From positions 248,001 to 312,000 of the forward strand of contig NZ_RAPF01000005.1 of assembly GCF_003610805.1 (NCBI RefSeq): DNA of 64,000 nucleotides. Direction: 5' to 3'. The DNA is from Altericroceibacterium spongiae. Its GTDB lineage: Bacteria; Pseudomonadota; Alphaproteobacteria; Sphingomonadales; Sphingomonadaceae. A program made the position numbers and the translations under genes. Each line of letters opens with the position of its first letter. The first letter of the stretch is position 1. The notes beneath the pieces were generated by a model. It ran no database searches and had not been told where the DNA came from. It saw only the letters and a program-made list of their open reading frames with translations. Below, in pieces: positions 8,629 through 17,967 of the stretch.

Positions 8629-11460
8629 TTAAAGATCGAATGCTGATTGGCCGTCGCGGCGGGTATCGTGGATTTTGGCGGCTTCGCGACTAAGTTCTGT
8701 CCAGTCGGCAATGATCGCGTTGTAGGCCGTCGCCTCTTTGGCATCCTTTCGCTTGTTCGCGCTGATGTCATAGAGGCAATAAGCAAGGTCCTTCGCCGCT
8801 TCAGCCTTTTCGCCAATCATGCGCATCAGACGGATTGTCTCCCAAGAAAGCCCATCTTTCTCGTGAAAACGGACAAGGTGCTGCAGGCATTCCCAAATGG
8901 TCAGATGGTCATCCCCTTCAGGCTCCCATTCCTCATCCAATTCCTCGCGTGAAAGTAGCCGGACCTTACCTGCCGCGCTCTCGACGATACCCGCATGCTT
9001 CACACTGTCGACCGAGATGCCGCGAGCGCGAGCTAGATTGTCAGCAGCTCCATAATCGCCCGCCTTCATTCCGTGTTGTTCGAACCAGTTAATCGCAAAA
9101 CGGGTGTCAGGATCAAATTCCCCTTGAATGCCGCCAAGATACTCATCGAGCTCTGCGTTGATTAACTGCAAAGCGGTCTTAACCGACATAGGACTATCGT
9201 CAGCTTCTAGGACGACCTGATAACGAGAAAATATACCCATCCCGGGGCCAATCGCTGATTGGGGCATGTCTGCAGGAGCAATGTTTGCAGCTTGCAGTTC
9301 TGCTATTGCATCAGGCAATTCGCGCTTCAAAGTCCGGATGAATTCTGCACGAGTGACCGGTTCCGCCGCGTCATCCCTCTTCCGGCAAACGAGAACGACA
9401 GAATTCGCAAGTGCGTTGGTACCGGAAGCGATCATGCGGTTTGCCATCTCAGTGCGCATTGGCCAGGTCCCGACAACCGCATATCCTGCTTCAATAACTG
9501 CCTGAAGAAATGTTGCCCACCCCGTAGAGCTTATTCCCTCCTCTTTTACTTCGCTTTGCTTAAACGCGTAATAAATCGTAGCAGGAATATCTTCTAAACT
9601 ATTTTCGACCATTTTTCGGATTGCCTTGGTCATTCCCTCAATAAAGAATTGCTCGGCACCATCGCGCCCTCCATGCCTAGAGGCAATTGCAACGAGTTCT
9701 TCAGATTTGGGCGTTGAAATGACAGAGAAAATCTCTGGCGCGACGTTCTTTAGAGCAGGTCGAAGTAGGCTGTAGAAAAAATCTGATAGAATAGAATATG
9801 CGATATTGTCATAGTAAGGTGGGTCGGTAGATATGGCCGCCGCTTTTGGTATTTGCGCACTTTGTGCATCTTGTTGACTTTCCGAACCGGATGAGTTCGG
9901 AGAAAATTTCTCAATAGCCTTAAAGATCCATTCGCAACATGATGACCAATTGCCAGTTGAGGATGAAAACGGATTCCCTTCGGCGTAATCCCAAGTCATT
10001 GGAATGCCTTGGCGTGCGAACGTATTGCGAAGAATGGTCCGGCTAGAATCCCAGCTGCAGATGGTACTACCGCGATCAGCAAGCTTGGTGATCGCGAACG
10101 AAAGATAGATACTTATGGCATTGGCATATGTGCCAGCAAGTGAAATGCCGTCTCCCTGACCGGAGCATTCTTCGGACAAGCCGACCGCGATTGCATCTTC
10201 GAACACCTTTTTTCGCAGATCGGGAAGAATGTTCAGAAATGTGAGCAATGCCGTCAACTGCCGGTCGTTAAACAGGCTCCCCCAAGTTGTTAGCCCGTAA
10301 GCTGAACAAACCCCGCCGGTAATTTCCGCCCTTGTCGGTGTTTCTCCTGCGAGAAAAGTATCGCGGGCCTCGCTGATTGCCGCGTCCCCCTTCAATCCGA
10401 TAAGGACATTCTCGTGATCTTGTGACGGAGATGCATAGGCGCGACCGCCATTGCCCTCAGCGACTATGGCAATAAGCTTCTGTCCTAGCCGACCAGCTTT
10501 ACCTTCTCGCCTTATGTATTCGCGCGGGATGGCGGTATCGGAAAGCAAACAAATAAAATCCTGCCCCTTCCCGGCTTTTGTTCCACTACGTGCGACCTCT
10601 AATTCAGACTTAGAGAACGGCCCTTGTTTGATTTCATAATCAATGCACCTTGCGGACTTATTGACTTTGGGAAAAATCATGGCTTCCCGACCGGCATAGG
10701 CTGATAACAGAAAAGAACTTACGAGGGGAACATGTGCGCCGCCGAACGCAGGGTCCGGGCTCGCGACGGTCCGCGCCCATATCCAAGCGATTACGGTTGC
10801 GTCGCCACCGCCATACGGCTTCGGCAGGGGCGCTTGAGGGTATAGATGTCCCACACGCCTCCAAGCTTCCTCCCGCATCCATTCCCCATAGAACTTGACG
10901 TCTTCAGCCAGTCCCTCCGCATTTCGGTAAAAATTCCTTTCTTTTGCTCCACCGTGGACCGGGTCGGCGTTCTTGAATCTTGGGGGAATCTCAATCATCG
11001 ACTTCCCGATCATCACCGCCACTGGGTTCAAGTCAGAACCAAAGGAAGGAAGACCAAGTCTCTGCGCCTCAAGCGGAATCGAGCCTCCGCCCGAGAAGGG
11101 ATCGTATACAGGGGGAAGCTCGCCGCCACAGCTCTTGCGAATCTCCGCTCGTGCTTTTTCGAGGACCTCTTCGTTCGTCGAATTCTCCCACTTCACCAGA
11201 TCTTCGATGATGGTAAACAGCCGCTTGCGCTCAGCTTCCTGAGCCTCGTGCGTCGGAAATTCCTCGAGGTTGCTCGACGGGTCATCGACCAGCTGTGCGA
11301 ACAAGACAGCTCGGCAAGCCGCAAGAGGGCGCCGCGCCCACCAAAGGTGCAGGGTCGACGGGTGTCCGTGGCGGATCGACTTCTCGCGCGCTGAAGCCTC
11401 GTTGATGGCCTCGAGCGGGATCGCGACTTCGATGAGCTTCTTCTTATAGGTCTTTGTCAT
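8629..11460 (-). CDS. DUF1156 family DNA methylase (adenine-type)
   Basis: A 943-residue SAM-dependent DNA methyltransferase. The start at 11460 gives MTKTYKKKLIEVAIP and overlaps the upstream gene by 17 bases. Residues 20-60 are the DUF1156 signature (ASAREKSIRHGHPSTLHLWW). The SAM-binding motif is DPFSGGGSIPLEAQRLG at about 120, followed by GSDLNPVAVMIGK. The catalytic motif is DPPYYDNIAYS near residue 545, of the DPPY form used by amino-methyltransferases (N6-adenine or N4-cytosine). Between these motifs, and just past the DPPY, the DNA (about 9.5-10.7 kb) is visibly AT-richer than the rest of the operon, perhaps a swapped target-recognition part. It probably marks host DNA so that the helicase/ATPase partners act on unmodified DNA. 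The specificity is unknown. Confidence 0.88.
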   Translation of the reverse strand: MTKTYKKKLIEVAIPLEAINEASAREKSIRHGHPSTLHLWWARRPLAACRAVLFAQLVDDPSSNLEEFPTHEAQEAERKRLFTIIEDLVKWENSTNEEVLEKARAEIRKSCGGELPPVYDPFSGGGSIPLEAQRLGLPSFGSDLNPVAVMIGKSMIEIPPRFKNADPVHGGAKERNFYRNAEGLAEDVKFYGEWMREEAWRRVGHLYPQAPLPKPYGGGDATVIAWIWARTVASPDPAFGGAHVPLVSSFLLSAYAGREAMIFPKVNKSARCIDYEIKQGPFSKSELEVARSGTKAGKGQDFICLLSDTAIPREYIRREGKAGRLGQKLIAIVAEGNGGRAYASPSQDHENVLIGLKGDAAISEARDTFLAGETPTRAEITGGVCSAYGLTTWGSLFNDRQLTALLTFLNILPDLRKKVFEDAIAVGLSEECSGQGDGISLAGTYANAISIYLSFAITKLADRGSTICSWDSSRTILRNTFARQGIPMTWDYAEGNPFSSSTGNWSSCCEWIFKAIEKFSPNSSGSESQQDAQSAQIPKAAAISTDPPYYDNIAYSILSDFFYSLLRPALKNVAPEIFSVISTPKSEELVAIASRHGGRDGAEQFFIEGMTKAIRKMVENSLEDIPATIYYAFKQSEVKEEGISSTGWATFLQAVIEAGYAVVGTWPMRTEMANRMIASGTNALANSVVLVCRKRDDAAEPVTRAEFIRTLKRELPDAIAELQAANIAPADMPQSAIGPGMGIFSRYQVVLEADDSPMSVKTALQLINAELDEYLGGIQGEFDPDTRFAINWFEQHGMKAGDYGAADNLARARGISVDSVKHAGIVESAAGKVRLLSREELDEEWEPEGDDHLTIWECLQHLVRFHEKDGLSWETIRLMRMIGEKAEAAKDLAYCLYDISANKRKDAKEATAYNAIIADWTELSREAAKIHDTRRDGQSAFDL

Positions 11461-14400
11461 GTTCGATAACCAGTCGGTAGGTGGCGGGATGAAGTGCAAG
11501 CACTTCGCGTTCCCGAAGTTGAATTAGATGGTCGCCGGGGACTTCGATCGGGTCTCCGTCAGGATCGCTGAGAACAAGCACATAGTTTTCGCTGCGCTCG
11601 AGCATGCCCCAGATTACCGCATCGAGTTCCAGCGGCTCGCGTTCGAGGCAATGATCCTTTGCCCAATAATGCTTGAGGAGGTCGCCATCCTGCGACCTTT
11701 GCTCCCAGGGAAATGATGCACCATTGGCTTTTCCGATCGTGCAGCCCTGATCGTTGAAGAATGAGCCGTCACCGTCTTTGCGGAACCCTTGTGACAGGGC
11801 GAAACGCTCCATGATGTGAGGCTTCACATCAGGCGGTTTCCGAGGATGGACGACTGTCGGTTCGGCTGCGTTTGGATTTTCGCCCGTGTCATCGTTGTCG
11901 GAGACATCGTCTCCAGCCGCATGAGTATCTGGCTGCTCAGAATCGTCATCGGGAAATGCATCGTCCTCTTCATCGTCGTCAAATGCTTGCTCTGTGTCGT
12001 TGGTGAGCGAAGGATCGCGGCTGGGCGCTGCTTTGATAGCTGTTTCATCGCCGACGACCGGGTTCTGCACCCTGGGTACTTCAGCTTCGGGAAGGAGATC
12101 GAAATTCTCTTCCATGTAGCTACGCACGAAAGCCGCATCCCTGTCGAAGCAGAGCTTGATCGCATCGACGATGTCAGCGCGACGGAATGCCTTGCCAATC
12201 TCCTGCGCTACGCTCTTGGCCAGTTTGGCCAGCGGCTTGCGCTCTGCGTAGAGGCACTCATCGATCCAAAGAACATCTGCCCTTCGGGCCGTCCCCGCGG
12301 GCTTCCCTTCAATGTAGGGAAGCGTCTCCAGTTCTGCGCAGCCATACCAGAGTGTCTCGCTGAGCTGAGCCGCCAGCACGCGCAGCTTATCGGAATCGTC
12401 CCCATCCTCCAGCTTGATCCGCAGGAGCATGAGTCCGAGCTCTCGCAGCCATGGCCGTGCCTCGCCTCTGCTATCCTCAATCTGATCGAGTTCCAGTCGC
12501 TCATCGATTTGCGCCGCGAGAGCCGGCAGCTGTGAAAACGGCATGGCCTCGACCACTTCCACCGGAAGCAGCCGCAGGTCGGCCGTCTGTTTTTTCACCC
12601 AAGGATGCAGGTGAGCGAATGCAGTCAGAGTCTGCATTGAAAGGCTGAACTTCAGATCCGAGATTGGAACCCATTCGCCTGCGAGATTGAGCCAATGAGC
12701 GCACTCATTCCAGATTCGAACAGGGAACCTTGGGAGCAGTCCGCGCACGCGGCGAACGTCTTCCTGCGTCAAAATCGAACCCGACTCAAGCTTGCCCAGC
12801 CAGCGCATGATGAGATCGCCGGTCGGGCGGTCTCCAACACCGATCTTGCGCCATAACGTCAGGTCACGGACGGAAGCCCTGATGACAGGGGCGTCTGGGA
12901 TCTCCTCGTCTCCAGCGTTGAGGAATACGCCTTCTGAGCCCTCCCATTCCCCAGTGTCCGTCAGGATCAGTCGTTCAACTCGGAAAGCCGCGCAGATCGA
13001 TTTGAAGATGTCCGTCGAGCACCCATCGATCAGTTGATCCAGGCGCCGATACCACTTCTCAACCTCGTGCGCGGGAGCTGTCTTCGAACTGGCGAGCGCA
13101 CTCAGGCGCGCAAGCAACTTTTCGGGCCCCGTCGGCTGGTCGGAAACGCCGATCAGCTTCAGCCATGGCTTGGTCGACTCGCTATCGAGCGATTTGTGGA
13201 CGAAGGGCTCCACATCCATCGCTATAGCCGGTCGCGCGGCCTCATCGAAAAAGCCAATTGCCTGCTTTTGCGGCCATGCGTCGTAGATTTCGTGCGGAAG
13301 CAGCACTGCGTCCTGTGATTCCACACAGTTTCCGTCTTCGGTCAGTGCGATAGCCGCTTCCGCAATCTCGGCTTCAAAGGCTTCCTCGACAAGCGTTCCG
13401 CAGGCGCTGTCGAGTGACGTCTTCTTTCGATCCACGTCCGGCATGGCATTATAGGCTTTGGCGCGATCGGACAGCGGCAGGTCAGGTCGCTGAAGCCAAT
13501 TTTTGAAAACGTCGGCCGCCAGCTTCCCGGCTCGCTCCAGCAACCAGCGATTGGTCGGCGAAACTGACGGGCTCTTGATCTTGAAGCGAGTTGGGTCCTG
13601 GATAAACGGCGCATTGATGGCGAAGGGTAGCTCGGTCTCGACACCTGTCGGCAAGACGACGAACAGTCGGCCCTCGACCCCAATCACGATTTCAATCTGG
13701 CAGGGTGGAAACTCCATCTCCTGTTCGGTGCTTAGGAGGCGCTCCTGGCGGATCTCGACCAACGCCTCAGCCGGAAAGTCCTCCGGCTCCGACCGTGCGA
13801 GCAGAAACTTCTCATCGAGGTTGTCGTGCTGCGCGAGCCACTGCGACCCTTTCACAGGACCTTCGCCGCACGAGACCCAGTGGATCAATTCCTCGCCTAT
13901 CCGGATCTTGCGAATGTTCTTGAAAAACAGCAGCGAGACAGGGCTCTTGGTCCAATCTTCGAGATTTTTCTGGACCTCAGTCTTGCGGTGCCGGTCGAGA
14001 ATTTCGACCCGCACTGTGGTTCCGCCATTGGCCACCTTTTTCTGATCGATCCAGAAGGGTTCGGTAAAACGCGTCCGATCGAAGCCAACTGAGAGGGTCG
14101 GGGTATAGAGTTCGACCTTATCGCCAAGGCTGAACGTGCTCTTGAAGCCTATGCCTCGGAAGCCGATAGTGTGGAGAGCGCGCTTATTCGAGTAGCCGAA
14201 GCGGCACAGCGAGGCGAAGTGCTCCTCCGTGAAATCCTCGCCATTGTGTTCGAAGACGAAAGCATCGCCGTCGATCCGTGCATGCGCTTCCGTCGCTCCG
14301 GCATCGTCGGCATTCTGCAGGAGCTCCGAAAGAATATGCCGCGGGCTCTGCACCTGCTTGAAAAGCTGGTGCCAAGGACCGGCAAGTTCCGGATCGGCCT

Positions 14401-14467
14401 CAAGCTGCTCCCAGCGCTTCTGGGAACGATGCCTCACAGCTTCAAAATAGGCGGGCTGCTTGCTCAC
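11444..14467 (-). CDS. Sacsin/Hsp90-like GHKL ATPase protein
   Basis: A 1007-residue protein with a sacsin-type (HSP90-like) ATPase at its N-terminus. The GHKL boxes are clear: ILSELLQNADDAGATEA at residues 45-61 (N box), FEHNGEDF at 72-79 (G1) and IGFRGIGFKS at 101-110 (G2). The rest is unrecognised, apart from a very acidic segment near residues 860-900 (DDDEEDDAFPDDDSEQ) that probably acts as a flexible linker. GTG 14467 is chosen because it forms a GTGA overlap with the helicase stop and gives VSKQPAYFEAV; a longer start at 14557 would sit inside the helicase gene. Overlaps on both sides imply translational coupling within a fixed multi-subunit system. Its role is unknown; GHKL ATPases often act as nucleotide-driven clamps. 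Confidence 0.8.
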   Translation of the reverse strand: MSKQPAYFEAVRHRSQKRWEQLEADPELAGPWHQLFKQVQSPRHILSELLQNADDAGATEAHARIDGDAFVFEHNGEDFTEEHFASLCRFGYSNKRALHTIGFRGIGFKSTFSLGDKVELYTPTLSVGFDRTRFTEPFWIDQKKVANGGTTVRVEILDRHRKTEVQKNLEDWTKSPVSLLFFKNIRKIRIGEELIHWVSCGEGPVKGSQWLAQHDNLDEKFLLARSEPEDFPAEALVEIRQERLLSTEQEMEFPPCQIEIVIGVEGRLFVVLPTGVETELPFAINAPFIQDPTRFKIKSPSVSPTNRWLLERAGKLAADVFKNWLQRPDLPLSDRAKAYNAMPDVDRKKTSLDSACGTLVEEAFEAEIAEAAIALTEDGNCVESQDAVLLPHEIYDAWPQKQAIGFFDEAARPAIAMDVEPFVHKSLDSESTKPWLKLIGVSDQPTGPEKLLARLSALASSKTAPAHEVEKWYRRLDQLIDGCSTDIFKSICAAFRVERLILTDTGEWEGSEGVFLNAGDEEIPDAPVIRASVRDLTLWRKIGVGDRPTGDLIMRWLGKLESGSILTQEDVRRVRGLLPRFPVRIWNECAHWLNLAGEWVPISDLKFSLSMQTLTAFAHLHPWVKKQTADLRLLPVEVVEAMPFSQLPALAAQIDERLELDQIEDSRGEARPWLRELGLMLLRIKLEDGDDSDKLRVLAAQLSETLWYGCAELETLPYIEGKPAGTARRADVLWIDECLYAERKPLAKLAKSVAQEIGKAFRRADIVDAIKLCFDRDAAFVRSYMEENFDLLPEAEVPRVQNPVVGDETAIKAAPSRDPSLTNDTEQAFDDDEEDDAFPDDDSEQPDTHAAGDDVSDNDDTGENPNAAEPTVVHPRKPPDVKPHIMERFALSQGFRKDGDGSFFNDQGCTIGKANGASFPWEQRSQDGDLLKHYWAKDHCLEREPLELDAVIWGMLERSENYVLVLSDPDGDPIEVPGDHLIQLREREVLALHPATYRLVIEHDKDL

Positions 14468-17400
14468 CGTGGGGCTTCCGCCTTGCTCAACAAGTGCTTC
14501 AGTTCGAATTGCTGGGCAGTCACACCGAATGGCGGTTCCACCTCGAAGGGCTGCCAAACATAGGCAGGGTCGCCGGCGTCGCCATCGGCTACCAGCACCA
14601 CCGCGAGGATATAGTTCTCCGGCTTGTTGAGGGAGGTGATGATCTCGTTGCGCGTGACGATCACCGTGGTTGCACCATCGACCCGGCCCTTCACTTCAAT
14701 GAAGCGAAGGTGCTGGGTTTCGGGATCCAGCGAAACGATATCGTAGCCGATCTTTTGGGCGGAGACGTCTGAAGGCTCGTTTCCTAAGGCCCGCTCCGCC
14801 GCGATGACAGCGTCCATTGCCGCGCGCTCGATTGCTTTGCGAGCTTCGCTGTCCTGAGAGAACGCAGTTCCGGCAGGGTCATTTCCATGTCCCAAGCTGT
14901 CAAGCAGGCCGCGCGGGATCACGACCATTCCGCCGCGAACGCGAGGCGGCTGAGAACTGATGAACTTTTCCTCTTCCAACTGGTCCTGGCGACGCTTCAA
15001 ACGCTCGGCGAGGTCTTCCGCGCGGCGCCGGGCGTTTTGCCAGCTGAGCCGCGTCTTTTTGCCAGCCTTCTCTTCTTCCTGCAGTTCGAAAGCGCGGCTG
15101 TCCCAGTAGTTGATCTCCTTCTTGAGGCGCAAGTTCACCTCGTGCTCGACCTTCGCGATCTCGGGCAGGCGACGTGCCTTCACCTCGGTAACGTGCGATT
15201 GAGCGAGTTCGACCGTGGCGAAATTGACCGCTGTCTTTTCGAGTTCCGTAGTCAGCCAATCGGCCTTCAGCTGATCCTCCGTTGCGGCAATTTCTTCGCT
15301 CGTGGCAGGCCTTAGGTTGAGATGTGGGGCAATCCCGGCGTTGACTGTGCGGCCGGTCTTGTCGATCGCCGCAAATTGCAGCTTCTGCGAAATGATGTGC
15401 TGCTTGCCCAGGCTCGTATGACGACCGTCCTGGACGCTATGCTCAAGAAGGAAGATCGCGGAAATCTCCGTGCCATCGTCGGTGTCGTCGACCAGGACTG
15501 CTCCCTGTTTCATGAGCTGATCGTACTGCTCGCGTATGATGCTGATGACGGCTTCCAGCAACGGATGCCCGGGGTAAACGAAGGTCGCGACCGGCTGCTG
15601 GTTGATCTTGCTCTTCTCGAAGCAGATGCGTTCGTACTTCTTCTGGACCGGAGCGCCGGTACCGATCTGCCTATCCCGTTCACGGATGCGGACCGGGACA
15701 TGCGTTATCTCCCACCGCCCTTCCTCGCGTGGCTTGAGCTTGCCGCCGAGCTCCTGAAAGGCCTCGACAAAGAAACTCTGAATATGGTGCGGCTGCAGAC
15801 GCTGCGCTTCGGCCTTCTCCATTTCGAGGCGCAGCTCGTGCACCTTGGCTTCCGGCATCGTGTCGTTGGTCAGCGCACGCCGCTTGAGCAGATCGAGCAA
15901 GTGCTGCTGGTCGACGGCACCATCGACCTGCTTGAAAAGGCGCTCGCGAACTTCATCCTGCTCGCCATACTGGATGGCCTCGAACAGCAGGTCTTTGAGT
16001 GCAACCCCTTCGAACAGTTCCCCGAGGACATCGTAAACGCGGCCACCGAGCGCCGCTCGCGCGGCTTCGAGCTTTTCCAGGAGCCGGGCATAGACCTCGC
16101 CTTCGCGGGTATCGGCCGCGACGATGTTCCAGAGGTGGCAGACTTCCTGCTGACCGATTCGATGAATACGTCCGAACCGCTGCTCGATCTTGTTCGGGTT
16201 CCATGGCAGGTCGTAGTTCACCATCAGATGGCCGCGTTGTAGGTTCACACCTTCACCGGCAGCGTCATTGGCTATGAGCACCAGCAGGTCCTTGTCCTGC
16301 ATGAATCGCTCGATGACTTTTCTGCGTTCCTCGCGCGTCACACCGCCGTGAATGACATCGACCGCTTCGGGTTTGCCGAGGCGTGCGCGAACCTTGTCCG
16401 TCAGATAGTGCAGCGTGTCCTTGGGTTCGGTGAAGATGATCAGCTTCCGGCGATTGCCGTCCTTGTCGATCATCAGCTCGTCGTCGAGAATCCGGTTCAG
16501 CTGCGACCACTTGGTGTCCTCTCCCGCCTGGAGGACTTTAAGGGCCATGTCTTCGAGCCCCTTAAGCGTTTCTACTTCGAGCTTCAGCTGCTCGACCGTC
16601 TCTGCGGTTGTTGCGCCGGTCGAGATCAGATCCTCGAGTTCGTCGATTTCATCCTGACCAAACTCATCGATATTCCCCAACACTTCTTCACTGACAATGG
16701 CCTCGTTGAAACCGGCTCGCTTGCCCCGTGCAGCAAGTTGCGCTTCAGCCAGCTCGTTCTCAAGGCGCTCACGGCGACGCTTGAGTGACTGATAAATGGC
16801 TGCTGGGGAGGATGCGAGGCGCCGCTGCAGGATCTGCAGAGCGAACCCCACATTGTTGCGCTTCTTGCCATCGGTCTCGGTGAAGCGCTGGACGCGGTTC
16901 ATTTCGGTCCGCACGTATTCAGTGACCGCCGTGTAGAGCGCCGCCTCCTTGGGCGACAGATCATACTTCACAGTATAGGCGCAGCGTTCCGGGAAAAGCG
17001 GGCGACCGTCGAAACGCAACAGCTCTTCCTTGGTCAGGCGGCGCATCATGTCTTCGGTATCCGCGTAGTGGACCCCGTCGCGGAAACGGCCCTCGAAACG
17101 GTCACCGTCGAGCAGCGCCATGAACAGCTGGAAGTCCTCTTCCTTGCCGTTGTGCGGTGTCGCAGACATCAGGAGCAGGTGACGGCAAACCTGGCCGAGC
17201 TTTTGACCGACCTGGTATCGCTTGGTGTATTTGACGTCCCCGCCGAAATAGGTCGCAGACATCCTGTGCGCTTCGTCGCAGATGACGAGGTCCCATTCCT
17301 GCGACTTCATCAGCTTTTCCTGGAGCTCTTCGTTGCGCGCCAGGACGTCGAGGCGCACAATCAGGCGATTGCGATCGTTGAATGGATTTCCCGATCGCGA

Positions 17401-17967
17401 GGTCTCGATCATATCCCGGGTGAGGATGTCGAATTCGAGATTGAACTTCTCGCCGAGTTCGTCCTGCCACTGCTCGACAAGGCTGCCGGGCGCAACGACC
17501 AGGCATCGATCGAGATCGCTCCGAGCGATCAGCTCCTTCATGAGCAGGCCGGCCATGATCGTTTTGCCGGCCCCAGGGTCGTCTGCGAGCAGGAAACGCA
17601 GGGGTTGGCGCGGCAGCATCTCGCCATAGACCGCGGAAATCTGATGCGGCAGCGGATCGACAAGGCTGGTGTGGATGGCGAGATAGGGATCGAAGTAATG
17701 GGCCAGCTTGATCCGGTTGGCCTCGGTAACAAGTCGAAGCAAAGCACCGTCGGCATCGAAAGACCACGGACGCCCACTGGCCTCAACTTCCAGACGGTAT
17801 TCGTCGTCGCGGTAGAGCGTCCGCTCGGCCACCGTTCCGTTCTGATCGCGGAACACGACATTCACTGCCTGATCGCCGATCCAGTCGACGCTGACGACCT
17901 GGACGGCCTGATTGGGTGCAATGCCACGAAGAATGGCCCCACTCTTGATGTCTTCGAGCGTACTCAT
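14464..17967 (-). CDS. SNF2-type (SF2) helicase with C-terminal DUF3883
   Basis: An 1167-residue DNA translocase. Walker A is ADDPGAGKTIMAG (residues 128-140) and the DEAH box is at residues 231-234 (VICDEAHRMSA). The second helicase lobe carries ANDAAGEGVNLQRGH and RFGRIHRIGQQ, the typical SNF2/RapA motif V-VI pattern. A long middle region with coiled coils follows. The end (about residues 1065-1150) contains IGYDIVS and LRFIEVKGRVDGA, matching DUF3883, a nuclease-like domain common in defence helicases. DISARM DrmD is a distant analogue. The start overlaps the WYL stop by four bases and the stop overlaps the GHKL gene by four. It is the likely motor that scans or remodels foreign DNA. Confidence 0.88.
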   Translation of the reverse strand: MSTLEDIKSGAILRGIAPNQAVQVVSVDWIGDQAVNVVFRDQNGTVAERTLYRDDEYRLEVEASGRPWSFDADGALLRLVTEANRIKLAHYFDPYLAIHTSLVDPLPHQISAVYGEMLPRQPLRFLLADDPGAGKTIMAGLLMKELIARSDLDRCLVVAPGSLVEQWQDELGEKFNLEFDILTRDMIETSRSGNPFNDRNRLIVRLDVLARNEELQEKLMKSQEWDLVICDEAHRMSATYFGGDVKYTKRYQVGQKLGQVCRHLLLMSATPHNGKEEDFQLFMALLDGDRFEGRFRDGVHYADTEDMMRRLTKEELLRFDGRPLFPERCAYTVKYDLSPKEAALYTAVTEYVRTEMNRVQRFTETDGKKRNNVGFALQILQRRLASSPAAIYQSLKRRRERLENELAEAQLAARGKRAGFNEAIVSEEVLGNIDEFGQDEIDELEDLISTGATTAETVEQLKLEVETLKGLEDMALKVLQAGEDTKWSQLNRILDDELMIDKDGNRRKLIIFTEPKDTLHYLTDKVRARLGKPEAVDVIHGGVTREERRKVIERFMQDKDLLVLIANDAAGEGVNLQRGHLMVNYDLPWNPNKIEQRFGRIHRIGQQEVCHLWNIVAADTREGEVYARLLEKLEAARAALGGRVYDVLGELFEGVALKDLLFEAIQYGEQDEVRERLFKQVDGAVDQQHLLDLLKRRALTNDTMPEAKVHELRLEMEKAEAQRLQPHHIQSFFVEAFQELGGKLKPREEGRWEITHVPVRIRERDRQIGTGAPVQKKYERICFEKSKINQQPVATFVYPGHPLLEAVISIIREQYDQLMKQGAVLVDDTDDGTEISAIFLLEHSVQDGRHTSLGKQHIISQKLQFAAIDKTGRTVNAGIAPHLNLRPATSEEIAATEDQLKADWLTTELEKTAVNFATVELAQSHVTEVKARRLPEIAKVEHEVNLRLKKEINYWDSRAFELQEEEKAGKKTRLSWQNARRRAEDLAERLKRRQDQLEEEKFISSQPPRVRGGMVVIPRGLLDSLGHGNDPAGTAFSQDSEARKAIERAAMDAVIAAERALGNEPSDVSAQKIGYDIVSLDPETQHLRFIEVKGRVDGATTVIVTRNEIITSLNKPENYILAVVLVADGDAGDPAYVWQPFEVEPPFGVTAQQFELKHLLSKAEAPR

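Noticed and set aside
15322-16242. 306-codon plus-strand frame over the helicase
   Set aside because: Antisense of the helicase motif V-VI region; no independent features.
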